Positions 33,566 to 44,384 of a stretch of 64,000 nt of DNA are shown one piece after another (the first letter of the stretch is position 1; each line of letters starts with the position of its first letter). The notes under the pieces are model-generated. The model saw only the letters and a program-made list of their open reading frames with translations, was not told the origin of the DNA and ran no database searches. The translations under genes were made by a program, and so were the position numbers. This DNA is from Tetrapyrgos nigripes (taxonomy: Eukaryota; Basidiomycota; Agaricomycetes; Agaricales; Campanellaceae), in NCBI GenBank assembly GCA_013368315.1, contig JAACJM010000037.1:186001-250000 (forward strand), given 5' to 3'.

Positions 33566-36333
33566 GTGCAGAGGTGAGCCGGATAGTAGTCAGTATTGTT
33601 GGTTCTGATGGTTGCGCAAATAGCTGCGTGAATTGGCGTCTGAACCTGAACAGTTTGTCACTTAGTTTGGGGACAGTTGAGTCTCCCAAGTGATTATGAT
33701 TTTGTAGTGACAGGATAGCTTGGGTAGATCACTGATGAGGGTGTACGCATGCAGGTAGGTTTGAATGCCATGAAATGTGTGGTGAAATGTGAAGGTGCTG
33801 TTCAGGATGTGGGTAACCATTGAATAGGATGAGAGAATGACTTGGTTAATGGCACAAATGGGCAGGAATAAGAGTGATAACAACGGGGAGACTTTAAGAG
33901 TCAAAAGAGAATATATATCTTGTGGGCATAGTACGGTTCAAGTTGTATGGGCTCTCGGTGCTCTTGTAGGGGGCGTTTAGGTCGTAGTGATCAATGCACA
34001 CTGCTGGTAGGTTATATTAATTCGCAGATATTGGTGGTATGCGTCATGTTGGGGTCACTGGTATGGGTTTAGCAGATGTAAAGTTGCAAGAACTGAGTGG
34101 TAGAAAATTACGTATACAGTTAGTGTATCGGCAAATGTGAGTTGGAGGAAGAAGAGGGCCAGCATGTTACTACAGTGCCTGTGGAGTCGTCAACTGTGAT
34201 TCGAGTGAGCAAGGTAATTTGTCGGTGGAAGTCCATCAGTGCCCATCAATTTGGGTGACATCAAGTGTGTGTGACCTGTTGAGAAGTTTTGATAGGGATA
34301 GCGTTGGTATTAACGTAGTAAACAGCGGCTATTTTGAAATTTGGATTGTGGAATCCCATGAATGTGGCAGCGTTCAAGTCATCTAATCTCAGGTGTGGAA
34401 AGGAAAGCAAAGGAAAGTCAGAAAGGAAGTTGAAAAAAAATAAATTGTTGCATGGCCGTTGGTGATGCGTGCGTGATGATATCGACCTGGAAAACCAATG
34501 AAATTGGAGTATTTGACGGGCATCTGGGTTGTGTGGTGTAGAGGTGTGCAGTAAAACACAATATTGTCAAAGAGTGACCTGGTCATAATACAATGGTGGT
34601 GGTAGCAGGAGTGGTAGTCGCTTAAGGGAACATAGAGGTGGTTGAGCACATGTTATAGAGTTCACTATTAATGCTCATCCATGCATGGACATACAGTCTA
34701 GAACGGGGCAATAGGTGTTTAGGGAAGTAAAGATGTATTAACAGTGATGCAAAGGTGAGTGGGTGAACCAGTGGTAGGGTGGCATGGAATGAGTGGTAGG
34801 TCATGTATATGTGGGTGCATAGGTGGTTAGAAAGGAAAGAATAGATGCCCAGAGCCAGTAGTGATAGAAGGTTGTGTACGTGTAGATGTGTAGGTAGTGG
34901 AATGGAAAGGACAGATGCTTGTAGTGTATACATGTTAGAAGAGTGGTGATGCTTGCGTGGATGCATGGGTAGTAGAGCAAGAGGTGGATATTCATAAACA
35001 CGTAGATGCATCAGTACTAAAATAGAAGGAAAGGTAGGTGCTAACAGAGGTAAAGGAGTAGTTAATGCATGCATTGGTAGAAACAGCGGTAGATGCTTAT
35101 GAGGGGTAGCGGGAGCAGATGATGTTCGCAGTGGCAGTAGATGGTGAGGTAGATGCTTGGGGGTATAATGATGAATGGTAGGTGCTCAGGTGTGGGCGCT
35201 CAGTGTAGAAGAATGATGAGCAGTAGGTGCTTGGTGTAGTGGAATGCATAGTGGATACTCATGGTAGAATGTTGAGCAGTAGGTGCTCAGGGTAGTAGAA
35301 AGATGAGTGGTGGGTGCTTGGTGTAGTAGGATGATGAGCAGTAGGTGCTTGGTGTAGTGGAATGAGCAGTAGATGCTCTTGGTAGAATGTTGAGCAGTAG
35401 GTACTCATGGATAGTAGAAAGATGAGCGGTAGATGCTCATGTGGTAGAAGCTGTAGTAGAGGTGGCGGTAGATGCGTGGGTGGTTGAAGGGTGAGCAGTA
35501 GATGCTCAGATGGTAGAAGGAGCAGCTTGCAGTGGTAGTGGGTAGAGTGGTAGATGTTGGGGATAGTGGAAGGAGCCATGGATGTTTTTCCTGGTGGAAT
35601 TAAATGTGAATGCTGGTGGTAGTTGAGAGAGTGGTAAACCTGTTTGTGCCTGGGTAACATGAAGTGGACAGCGGGCACATTTTGCGTATTTGATAACAGA
35701 GAACACAATGATACTTGTAGTAGAAGGACCGGTACATGCATTTTGCTGGGTTAATGTGGAGCAGTCACATTTCTCACATTTGACAATGAAAAAGGGTGGC
35801 CCATGCACCAATATTGGCCAGGTGCCAAGACGAGGGAGGGATCAGAACAGTGTAAGGAATTTCAGTATGTGAGAAAGACCAGGAGCAAATGAACAAACGG
35901 GCAGTTTGGTGCTCGATCAATGGATAGGGAAGGCGTGTAGATATAGGGATGTGTCGACGTGAAAGCGATTGAGGTAAATTTGGAGGCAATTGAGAAAACA
36001 TTAATGCTGACAATGTGACATGTGGAGTGAGGATACATACTAGGTAGTCATTTGGATTCTTCCTGGTCACTACATCACCAGTTACCAACCTCTCTTTGTC
36101 CTCCTGCAGTGGTCTTCTTAGCTTTTAGTTGTACGCGTACTCTGTAGATTATTTGCTAGTAAGACAGATCCTCTGGGACATGGTTGGGGGAAGTAGGATT
36201 TGAGGGTCTGTCTAGAGGTCTGAGATCCATATGGATGTGAAGGTATACTGGTCTGAGCATTAGGGACTCAGGTAAAGGTGGTACATTGTTGAGGGAAGTG
36301 GTGGTACAAATCTTCAGATATTGGACCAAGAGA
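33566..36333. other. C-poor part of block Y with degenerate GGTAGATGCT repeats
   Basis: No gene is supported. From about 34620 to 35560 phrases such as GAGCAGTAGGTGCTC, GGTAGATGCTC and AGTAGAAAGATGAG recur irregularly with A, G and T but little C. Long minus-strand frames here are only the translation of this bias (Leu/His/Pro/Ser strings). The style matches, on the opposite strand, the G-poor spacer of the arms. Confidence 0.5.
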
Positions 36334-36335
36334 TA

Positions 36336-37464
36336 CTGTACCATTTCGTTCTATTCGCGAATCACGCATCACGCATCCCAAAAAACTCGCGAATTTTTCC
36401 AGATGTTCGTGGTCACGGAGACTGAATCACGAAAGGAAAAACAATGATGTCACGCTCATTTTTCTTGGGAAAAACATCGATTTTGGCTCACTAGAGAGTG
36501 TACTGATGGTAGTTATAAGTATATATAATGGAACAAGACTGTAATAGAGTGAAGAGAATAAAGTAAACTGTAATAGAGGTGGCACACTTGGCTGAGGCCA
36601 AAAAGGAAATGATTGGTCATACAGAGGACACGTCATCAAAGACCATGACGACAATGAACGACAACGAAAGACAACGACATACTGCCGTTGTCTCAATGAT
36701 GCCAATACTCATTGGCATGAAGGAGCTGTGGGCCACCGCTTCGCGTGGCAGTAACGAGGCCCAAGTAATCAGTTCATGGATGGTGAGCAGTGATGAGTAA
36801 GGGTGAAAGATGATGAGCGTTGCAGATCACGCGTCTTTGCGGCAACAGCCAATGACTGGTTACAGTGATCAAATGGCACCGGGGACCGGTGGAGTTATCG
36901 AGCATAGCCACACACAGAAACGTCAGGTTATAAGAACGAGACCCTAAAGGGCCTCGTAATTATAACAAACGTTAGCTGTTTGCTTTCGTTTACCCAGAGT
37001 TTCCTCACCATCTACTGTCTCTTGCAACGTCACCGCCGATGTGCACTGTTTTGCAGTGAGGTTGGTGTCCCTGATGTTTGGAGTAGGAAAGCGGATAAAT
37101 GAGAAGATGTTGAGAGCCAGATTTGGAAGAATGGCTTCTCGGGCAGATTTGGGAATTGCACACATACGCAGGGAAAGGGATGAGGTGAACGGTGAACAGT
37201 AAAGTGGGCGAAAAGCTGTTCCTCATTGTAATACGGATTACCTATGTAGCTATCTACCGTTCCGGGGCTTGGCTATTCCTTCTTGCGTCAGGACATTACT
37301 TATTCCAGCCACTGAACAATCAGATCTGCAGCCTGCCCAACCCGCCCCACCTGGTCGCGAAAATTTTGTTGTGTCACGGATCACGCCTCAATTTCCACGA
37401 AAAAAATGTTCGCGACCCCCTGTCACGGTCACGATGGGGTCGCGAATAGAACGAAATGGTACAG
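36336..37464. mobile_element. Element Z: TA-flanked inverted-repeat element related to X (1.13 kb)
   Basis: The terminal repeats (CTGTACCATTTCGTTCTATT ... GAACGAAATGGTACAG, extending to TCGCGAAT) are bordered by TA on each side. The first 11 bases equal those of X. No coding sequence was recognised, so it is probably non-autonomous. It contains the TGGGCCACC...GAGGCCCA hairpin motif at 36729-36762. Confidence 0.8.
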
Positions 37465-37553
37465 TAGACTATTCTTGAGTAAAGATTTCAAAGCGAAGCA
37501 CGAGTAGGTAGTGAAGGGGAATGAGGACTCTGAGGTGGCTGGGCACTCAGAGT

Positions 37554-37628
37554 GGTCTTTGGACTCGTGCGATGTGCTGGCAGTACTGACGAAAGAGGAA
37601 GGTACCGCATCACGTGAGTCCAAAGACC
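37554..37628. repeat. Inverted repeat at the right end of block Y
   Basis: GGTCTTTGGACTC (37554-37566) and its exact complement GAGTCCAAAGACC (37616-37628) could form a hairpin with a 49-nt loop. The match is extended imperfectly by CGTGCGATG against CATCACGTG. A 9-bp palindrome (GGAAAGAGT / ACTCTTTCC) lies near the other end of Y at 22024-22044. Confidence 0.6.
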
Positions 37629-37669
37629 TCTATCTGCCTCGTCCTCTTCGAGGACACATCAGATCAACA

Positions 37670-40600
37670 ATCAATGGAGAGTAGGGAGAGGAGTGAAGTC
37701 CAGAAGTTGGACACGAATAGAGAACCTCGATCCGAAACGATGGATTGTGGCAACCCGTGGAGACGAAACACGTGATCCAGGAATAAATATGCCAACTCGG
37801 AAGCTGTCATAGATTCCCAACAAGGAATGAAGTGAGCGGCACGCGTTAAATAATCACGAACGACGAGAATAGAGTCGTATCCGTGAGAAGTGGGTAATTT
37901 GACAATGAAGTCCATGGTTATGGCTTGCCACAGTCGTTGCGGAATAGAGAGAGGTTGGAGGAGGCCATAAGGCTTATGATGAGGGGTTTTGATGCGAGAG
38001 CACGTATCGCAGGCAGAGACGTAGCGACGGATGTAGGTAGTCATTCCAGGCCACGAGTAGTCTCGAGAGACTAACTCAACTGTACGGCGGCGACCTGGGT
38101 GACCAGCTATAACGTTATCATGCCTGGATTGGACGATGGTTTGACGGAGAGACGGAGGAACGTAGAGACGATTGTTATGGAAGATGAGGTCGTTGTGTAC
38201 CTGGAAGGATGAATCCCCACTAGCAAGCGCTGTTCTCCAATCATGATCTTCCCAATACACAGTGAGAAATTGATCAAGTAAGTGCAAATTGTCAAGTTCA
38301 ATAGTAGAAAAAGCATTGAAAAAAGAAGAAGGTGATTGAGAGTACGTAGAGTGCCCGTTATGAAACAAAGGATAAGTATAGTCCATGATGTTGTCATGAC
38401 CAGGGGCCCAGTGAAGTTGGAAGTCAAACTCTGAAAGGAACATAGCCCAACGAGCCTGTCTGCGATTGAGCATCTGCGGACGCATGAAATACTCTAAATT
38501 CTTGGGATCACATTCAACTCGAATGGGGCAAGGGGAACCGGATAGCCAATGACGATGCTCCTTGAATGATTCAATGACGGCGAGAAGTTCTTTGTCGTGT
38601 ATTCTGTAATTAATTTCTGATGATGTTAATTTCCGGGAGAAGTAAGCGACAGGGTGAAGGTTACCGTCAGGGTCAGTTTGTTGAAGGACAGAGGAGATGG
38701 CGAAGTCAGAGGCATCGGTGGAAAGGGTGATAGGATGGAAGTGAGAAAGGATAGGGGCAGTGATGAAAAGATGTTTGAGTTGGATTGAGCAGAGTCATCG
38801 AAATGGAAGGGAGTAGATTTGTGAGTGAGATTTGTAAGGGGAAGGGCGATGTTGGAATAGTTGTGAATAAAACGTCGGTAGAAGTTTGCGAAGCCGAGAA
38901 ATTGAAGTTCCTTGAGATTTTTCGGTTCTGGCCAATCGACGATCGTTGAGAGCTTCTTGGGATTCATTTTGAGTCCGTCGGCACTAATGACATATCCTAG
39001 AAATTCTACCTCAGATTTGTCGAACTCGCATTTCCGAGGGTTAGCGTAGAGAGAGGCATCACGGAGACGATCTAGAACCATACCAACATGCTTGTGGTGG
39101 TCCTCCAGTGATTCCGAAAATACTAGGATGTCATCTAAGTAGACGAGGCAGACAACATCAATGAGATCAGACAGAATGTCTGTAATGAACGCCTGCCAAG
39201 CAGCGGGAGCATTTGTGAGTCCGTAAGGCACAACTAAGTGCTCGAACAAACCCAGGTGAGTGCGGAAAGCCGTCTTCCACTCATCGCCCTCGCGTACACG
39301 AAGGTGAGCATAAGCCGACTTGAGATCGATAATTGAAAACACTGAACAACTGCGTACACGATCAATCAGGTCGTCAACCAAAGGAAGTGGGTAACGGTTC
39401 TTGCGAGTAATGGCGTTGAAACCCCTATAATCTACGCAGAGACAGATTTCTCCAGTCTTCTTACACAGAAAAAGAACAGGGGCACCAGCGGAAGAGGAGG
39501 AGGAACGGATGTGGCCACGACAAAGATTATTGTGAACGTACTCGGCAGTGGCTTGCCTTTCCTGTTCAGAGAGTCGATACATACGTGAGAATGGAGGAGT
39601 TTTGCCGTCTTCAAGTTCGATTTGAATGTTGTATGGATGATGTTTGGGTAGGTGATTGAAGTCGGATATTTTGAATACTGAGTCCATCCATTTTTGATAG
39701 TGAATAGGAACGTATGATGTGAGATCTTCGTCAGGATCCGCAAGGGGATTATGGAAAGTAAGGGGAATAGATGCAGGTTGGGGATTGATGGAGGCCAGGG
39801 TGGATGACGTACTGGCCGAGGAATCAATGATAGGAGGGGAAAGGGAATTAAGGTAATGTGGAGAGGTATTATCGTAATAACGTAAGTAAAAAATTTGACT
39901 GCTCTTGGCCTCTTTAAAAAATCGCGAAGCGGTAAGTATTTTAATGTCAGGCACGTCAGGAACATTGAAATCAGAAGTAGAAATTGAAGAAACGAAACGA
40001 TTCGAACACGAACTCCCGTAGCCGTTGTGATGTACGAATGCAGACAGAAAAGAATGAGGTTTCGTAGGGGAAGAGGTGGGTATAGTAGAAGTTTCTGGAG
40101 ATATATGAATAGTATCAACAGAAGAGTGAGGAAGAGGACACAAAGGAGAAGAAGTCGAGATTAGACCAAGGCCCAGACCGACACGAGACAGAGACTGAGA
40201 TTGCGCAAGACCAAAGCCCTTTGCAAAAACAGTAGAGCGAGTAAGAGGAGTGAGACCACAACAGTGAAGAGAAAGAGTGTTGGCTTGCCAATCGACGTCA
40301 GGATTATGACAGTGAAGCCAATCGAGTCCAAGAATAATAGGATAAGAAACAGAAACAACTGAGAGAGAAATGGTCTCGGAGTGAGATCCAACACGGATCT
40401 TCGTGAGTACTTCTTGGGTGATGAGACCAGAAGCAATGGGACGGTCATCAACCGCCAAAACAGGAGTAGGTGTGTCCTTGAGACGACGAGTAAGAGAATG
40501 CCTATTAGCAAAAGAATCTGAGATGCACGAAACTGTGGCACCCGAATCAATTAAAGCATGAGTACGAATCGGAGACGAACGATCAGGAAAATAAAGAGAA

Positions 40601-40691
40601 ACTGCAATCACGAAATGATGAGAAGATGGAACATGCGAAGAAAAAAGATAAGTAGGGGTATAAGAAGAATAAGGACACCATGAGCCATCCT
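37670..40691 (-). pseudogene. Gypsy1 Pol: protease, RT, RNase H and integrase N-terminal half
   Basis: Read on the minus strand: protease with an intact ALIDSGATV site (40.56 kb), RT with YLDDILVF (39.15 kb) and the RT palm motifs, RNase H in a second frame (38.3-38.8 kb), then the integrase zinc region (RHDNVIAGHPGRR...CDTC) and two of the three core acidic residues (TMDFIVKLP, SIVSDRG). Lesions are few: one frameshift near 38780 and loss of one Ser codon before FLGFANFYRRF. At 37670 it runs into block Y and continues at 21980. At 40691 it is cut by Plavaka and continues at 47322. Confidence 0.92.
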
Positions 40692-40865
40692 TGCATCAGT
40701 AAAAGTGGAGATCTATATTTCGTATAACCGGTATAATTGTATCTCGGACATACCATGTCATACATCACCTTGGTTCCCGGCAATCATACCACTCCTATTC
40801 TGCTCATACAGTGTATATTCTGTAGGATGCGTATATTCAAGATGCGCTGAGCAATCCAAAGAGAT

Positions 40866-43800
40866 TTAGAATATAATTTCATTTGCGTGATAGTCTGCAT
40901 ACTGGTTTACATAGAAGGCTGTAAATAGATCTAAGGAATGGTAATGCTTCACCTCTGATGGAATAGCTTTAGAATCATACTTTGGGATGAGGTGTACTCC
41001 ACGCAAAAGAGTGTCTATATGTATCACAGCCAGCTGAGGGTGTTGGCGGCGCTGAGGATCACGAAACCCAGGCCTCACAACCCACATTCCGGTCTTGGGA
41101 TCCCGGGAGTGCCCATAGCAATTGAACCAATGGACCAGCGCACATGGGTACATGACCCCATGATAGCGAAATGAGAAAAATAGGCGGACACGCGCTACGC
41201 TCATGCCACGGAAACCTTCTCTGTTGGCATTAATGACAACTAGGACACAGTCCCGTCGAGGATGGCCATACCATGACGGCGTTGAGCGGATGCGTTCCCT
41301 CATCATCCCACGGACTCCAGACAGGTCACTCGGAGCATAGAACTTTGCGACGGCAGAATGGTAGACGTTGACTTTTGATGTGATATTGGGCAATGCGATG
41401 TCACCGTTGTCGTCACCGGGGTGGAGCTGCTCGTGCAAGAATTGCTGGGTCAATAACACCAGTGTTGGCTCCTGGATATGCAAGGCTAGGGCCTGTAGCT
41501 GTCGAGGGTATGTAGAGTCTGAAAACAATGAGATATATGAATCAGAAACTGGGTGATGTTTGCAGAGGAAGGCAACTAACCTCGTGTTTTTGCAAGTTCT
41601 ACCTTGGCCTGGGCAAGCTCACTGTCAACTGGGCCTATATCGTCATGTTCGGCGTCAAAGGGATCCGGCGGTGGATCAATTGGTGGAAGTAGACCACAGT
41701 GTGCCAAAAGAAAGCGAAGTGCGTGAAGTTTATCCAGCCGCTGATTTGTTAAAAGCATTTGACTGAGGGCGTTGTAACGGCGGGAACGCCTCCATGGCTT
41801 CTTGACAGCTGTAATGTGTCGAGACTCTGTAATAGACGCACAGAGACCATTCGGAGCACCAAATTGAATGATGAGGAGTGGGTAGTGTATCATTGCATGG
41901 AGACGGGGAAGGTTGAAGTTGGTGCGTACACCAGTGGACAAAAAAATGGCCCGGTAGTGATGAAAGGTTTGAATAGAGCGGTTAATCTGTTGTAGCATAT
42001 CTTCGTCGATGTCTGACCTTCGGACGAGATAGCAAAAGTCGAGGAAGGATGAAAGACATTTCATCATGTCGTCGGGAATATAGTCCGCAACAGCAGGAAG
42101 AAAAACCTAGATCCAGCGTATATTAGATAGTGTTCACGTCCAAGGAACATGGAAGAGTCCACTTACCTTCATTAATGCTTTCGAGTCGTCACCAGTCCAT
42201 TGCTTGAAACGTCGTCCATGCGGAAAGCGACGAAGACCCGGAAATGCAGGAACAACTGCAAGGCTGCAGGACATAGTAGTCAGTTGAACAACGTAGTAAA
42301 AGTTTCTATGGGTACTCACCGGCGGTCAATGTCATCTATAATCTCATTTGCCTTCTTCTCTCCATGCTCGATAACTAGATACTGTAATATCCATTCAACA
42401 AGCATGTCTTTGAAACAGCCTTTGATGATTTGATGAAGGATATCGGCAGACAGCATCTCGTGAATGTCTGCCCTTGGGAAGTGATGTGTAAAAGGCTAAA
42501 AGCTTGGTCAATAAACACAGATGTGTGGAGACAGATGTAGCTTACCAGAATGCCATCATCCATCCCAAAATTGTCCCATAGTGTTCGTCCATTATCCTTG
42601 TGTTCCTCTAACCATATGTTGTCCAAATGACGTGTTCTTCGGTCAGCTGGAGCATCTAGATTATCTGAAGGTGCAGTACATCTTGAAAGCATATGGTTAT
42701 TACACGTATTTGGCAAAGAAATGAGATCATGCTCACCTTCCACACCAGCCTTGAACGATTCCAGAAAGTAGGACTTGTTCTGGGTAGTCGGCAATAAATG
42801 CCGCGAGCTCAAATATAACTCGACGAAAGTAACCGTCAGGACACTGTCGGAGTACTGGCTCGGTCATAGCAGGCCTGAGAGACCGTAAGATTGCTGCAAT
42901 GGATGAGTGGTAAAGTTGCTTCTTGAAGATTCGAAAGCTTGGGTCATTATCATATTTGCGGTCCGCTGGATGCAATAAGTAGTAAGCAATCTTGTAAACA
43001 GAATTCATTAACAACAGGACTAACACTTGGGTATTGCAAGAAAACCTATCGGGATAACGGAATTACGATGGGCACGACGAGCTCTATTGGTGATATTTCC
43101 GATAGAGATGTAAAGTGGGTGGTACTCGACATGTCCTGTAGCAACGGAGACCGTTGTCTTATCAGCGCCAAGAATGACATATACAGCCATGGCTCCATGC
43201 AGCTTGGCCTTATCAGTGCTGGTATCATAGATTTTGCTCTGAAAGAAAGTGAATAAATGCGTAACTAAATGGTTGAAGAGTGAGGACTTACAGCATGCTG
43301 CCATGCAAAGTTTCCGGACATGAAGTCACTCCAACGCCGTTTACCATGCGGGTCAAGATGTATATATGGACATGGGTCAAAGTTGTGAATGAGGAGAGGG
43401 TTGGAGAGTATTTGGGAAATGACGACGTCAGGATCGCGATACCAGACTTGGTATGATGTCTTTTGCCATTCAGGAGCACTGCTTCCAAGAGACTCATCGA
43501 CGACAGTCTGAAAACACTTCCACGGTGCATCTCCAGCCTGGATACGGTCAATATCCTCGAAAAGATCCTTGTAGTCATGGAAAGGAGCGGAAGCCGCATC
43601 GTCGTCCTCTGGGTGACATTGGGATCCGAAAAGAGACCAAATGTCCATGAGCTCATCAACGTTTCCCTGAGACATTTCCACCTTGCGGTAAAGCAAGTCT
43701 GCCAACCGAAACTCGGCTTCACCATCAAAAGGTGCCCACAAATTATCTGGGTCTTGTGTAGGGTGTATTGGAGGGGCAGGTGTATCTGGGACTAGTGGCT

Positions 43801-44212
43801 GACCTTTCTCGTCGAGCTTTTGTCCTATGTCAAAGGTTAGTAACTGAAAAAAGAAAAATAAGCCACTGAATAAGCCACTGTAAAACATACCAAAAAGATG
43901 AGGATGATATATCTTCGCTCCTGAATGATGAGGTGATGGAGGCAGTGAAGGCGAAGCATGAGGTTCATCTTCGCCGTTGTGTGTTGGACTGGCTGGGGCA
44001 GGGTGACACATATCAAAGTCCTCTGGATCAATATCAAAATTGTCTGGCGTCGGCTCCATGGTACCTTGTTGGGCAGTTGACTGCGAAGAAAGACTTGGAC
44101 CTTGTGAGGAGGTATCTGCGAGGCCACGAAAATGCCTCAGGTTCATATGGAGAGTAAGGTCCCTCTGCCTCTTGAAGCGTTCGATACATCCAGGAAATCT
44201 GCAGCGAACCAT
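40866..44212 (-). CDS. Plavaka transposase (961 aa)
   Basis: Nine exons: 43891-44212, 43292-43824, 43025-43238, 42737-42965, 42546-42681, 42320-42495, 42167-42263, 41581-42106 and 40866-41518. All junctions are GT-AG and the phases agree, giving 962 codons with the stop. The N terminus has a C2H2 finger (CRFPGCIERFKRQRDLTLH, then MNLRH). The body shows the family's conserved blocks: SGNFAWQHA, GADKTTVSVATGHVEYHPLY, YDNDPSFRIFKKQLYHSS, FKQWTGDDSKALMK and ESRHITAVKKPWRRS. The last two probably hold catalytic acidic residues of an RNase H-like core. It would cut and join the element ends in the nucleus. I start at ATG 44212; the frame is open further upstream to 44443. Confidence 0.88.
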
Positions 44213-44384
44213 GATGACCGTAGTTGTGGTGGTTAGGCAAGGAAAGATGAGACCTGGGTTGCAGGGCATATGGTAAGCGCTACTTTGCACATGGTAAGTC
44301 GGAGATTTAGAGTGATAATAATTATCAAAGCTCACCTTGGTCTCGCATAATTTTTCTTCGTCACCCAACCGTCCACCATCTGCC
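44213..44384. promoter_or_regulatory. Divergent promoter of the Plavaka gene pair
   Basis: Only 172 bp separate the two start codons, so both genes must be driven from this interval or from overlapping leaders. No strong TATA box was seen. Shared control of transposase and companion is inferred from the layout. Confidence 0.5.

Larger units (their letters stand above)
21984..37669. mobile_element. Block Y inserted in the Gypsy1 integrase (15.7 kb, type unknown)
   Basis: On the element strand, Gypsy1 codons for LLSID stop at GAT (37670-37672) and resume at GAT GCA CGG ACT (21981-21983 onward). Joining them through one GAT restores an uninterrupted integrase reading, so Y carries a candidate 3-bp duplication (ATC on the plus strand). 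Y's own DNA is 21984-22843, 33566-36333 and 37467-37669; the rest is element X and element Z. The outer ends (TTCGGACGC and its other end TGTTGATCTG) do not form inverted repeats, and no gene was found. It is C-poor on the plus strand. The class is unresolved. Confidence 0.6.

Noticed and set aside
34389..35811. Several 80-160 codon minus-strand frames
   Set aside because: They translate a C-poor degenerate repeat; no start context, splice pattern or domain.
21984..37669. Block Y as a Helitron
   Set aside because: An A|TC start is possible at the left end, but no CTRR end with a hairpin just before it is found at the right end, and no Rep/helicase is present.
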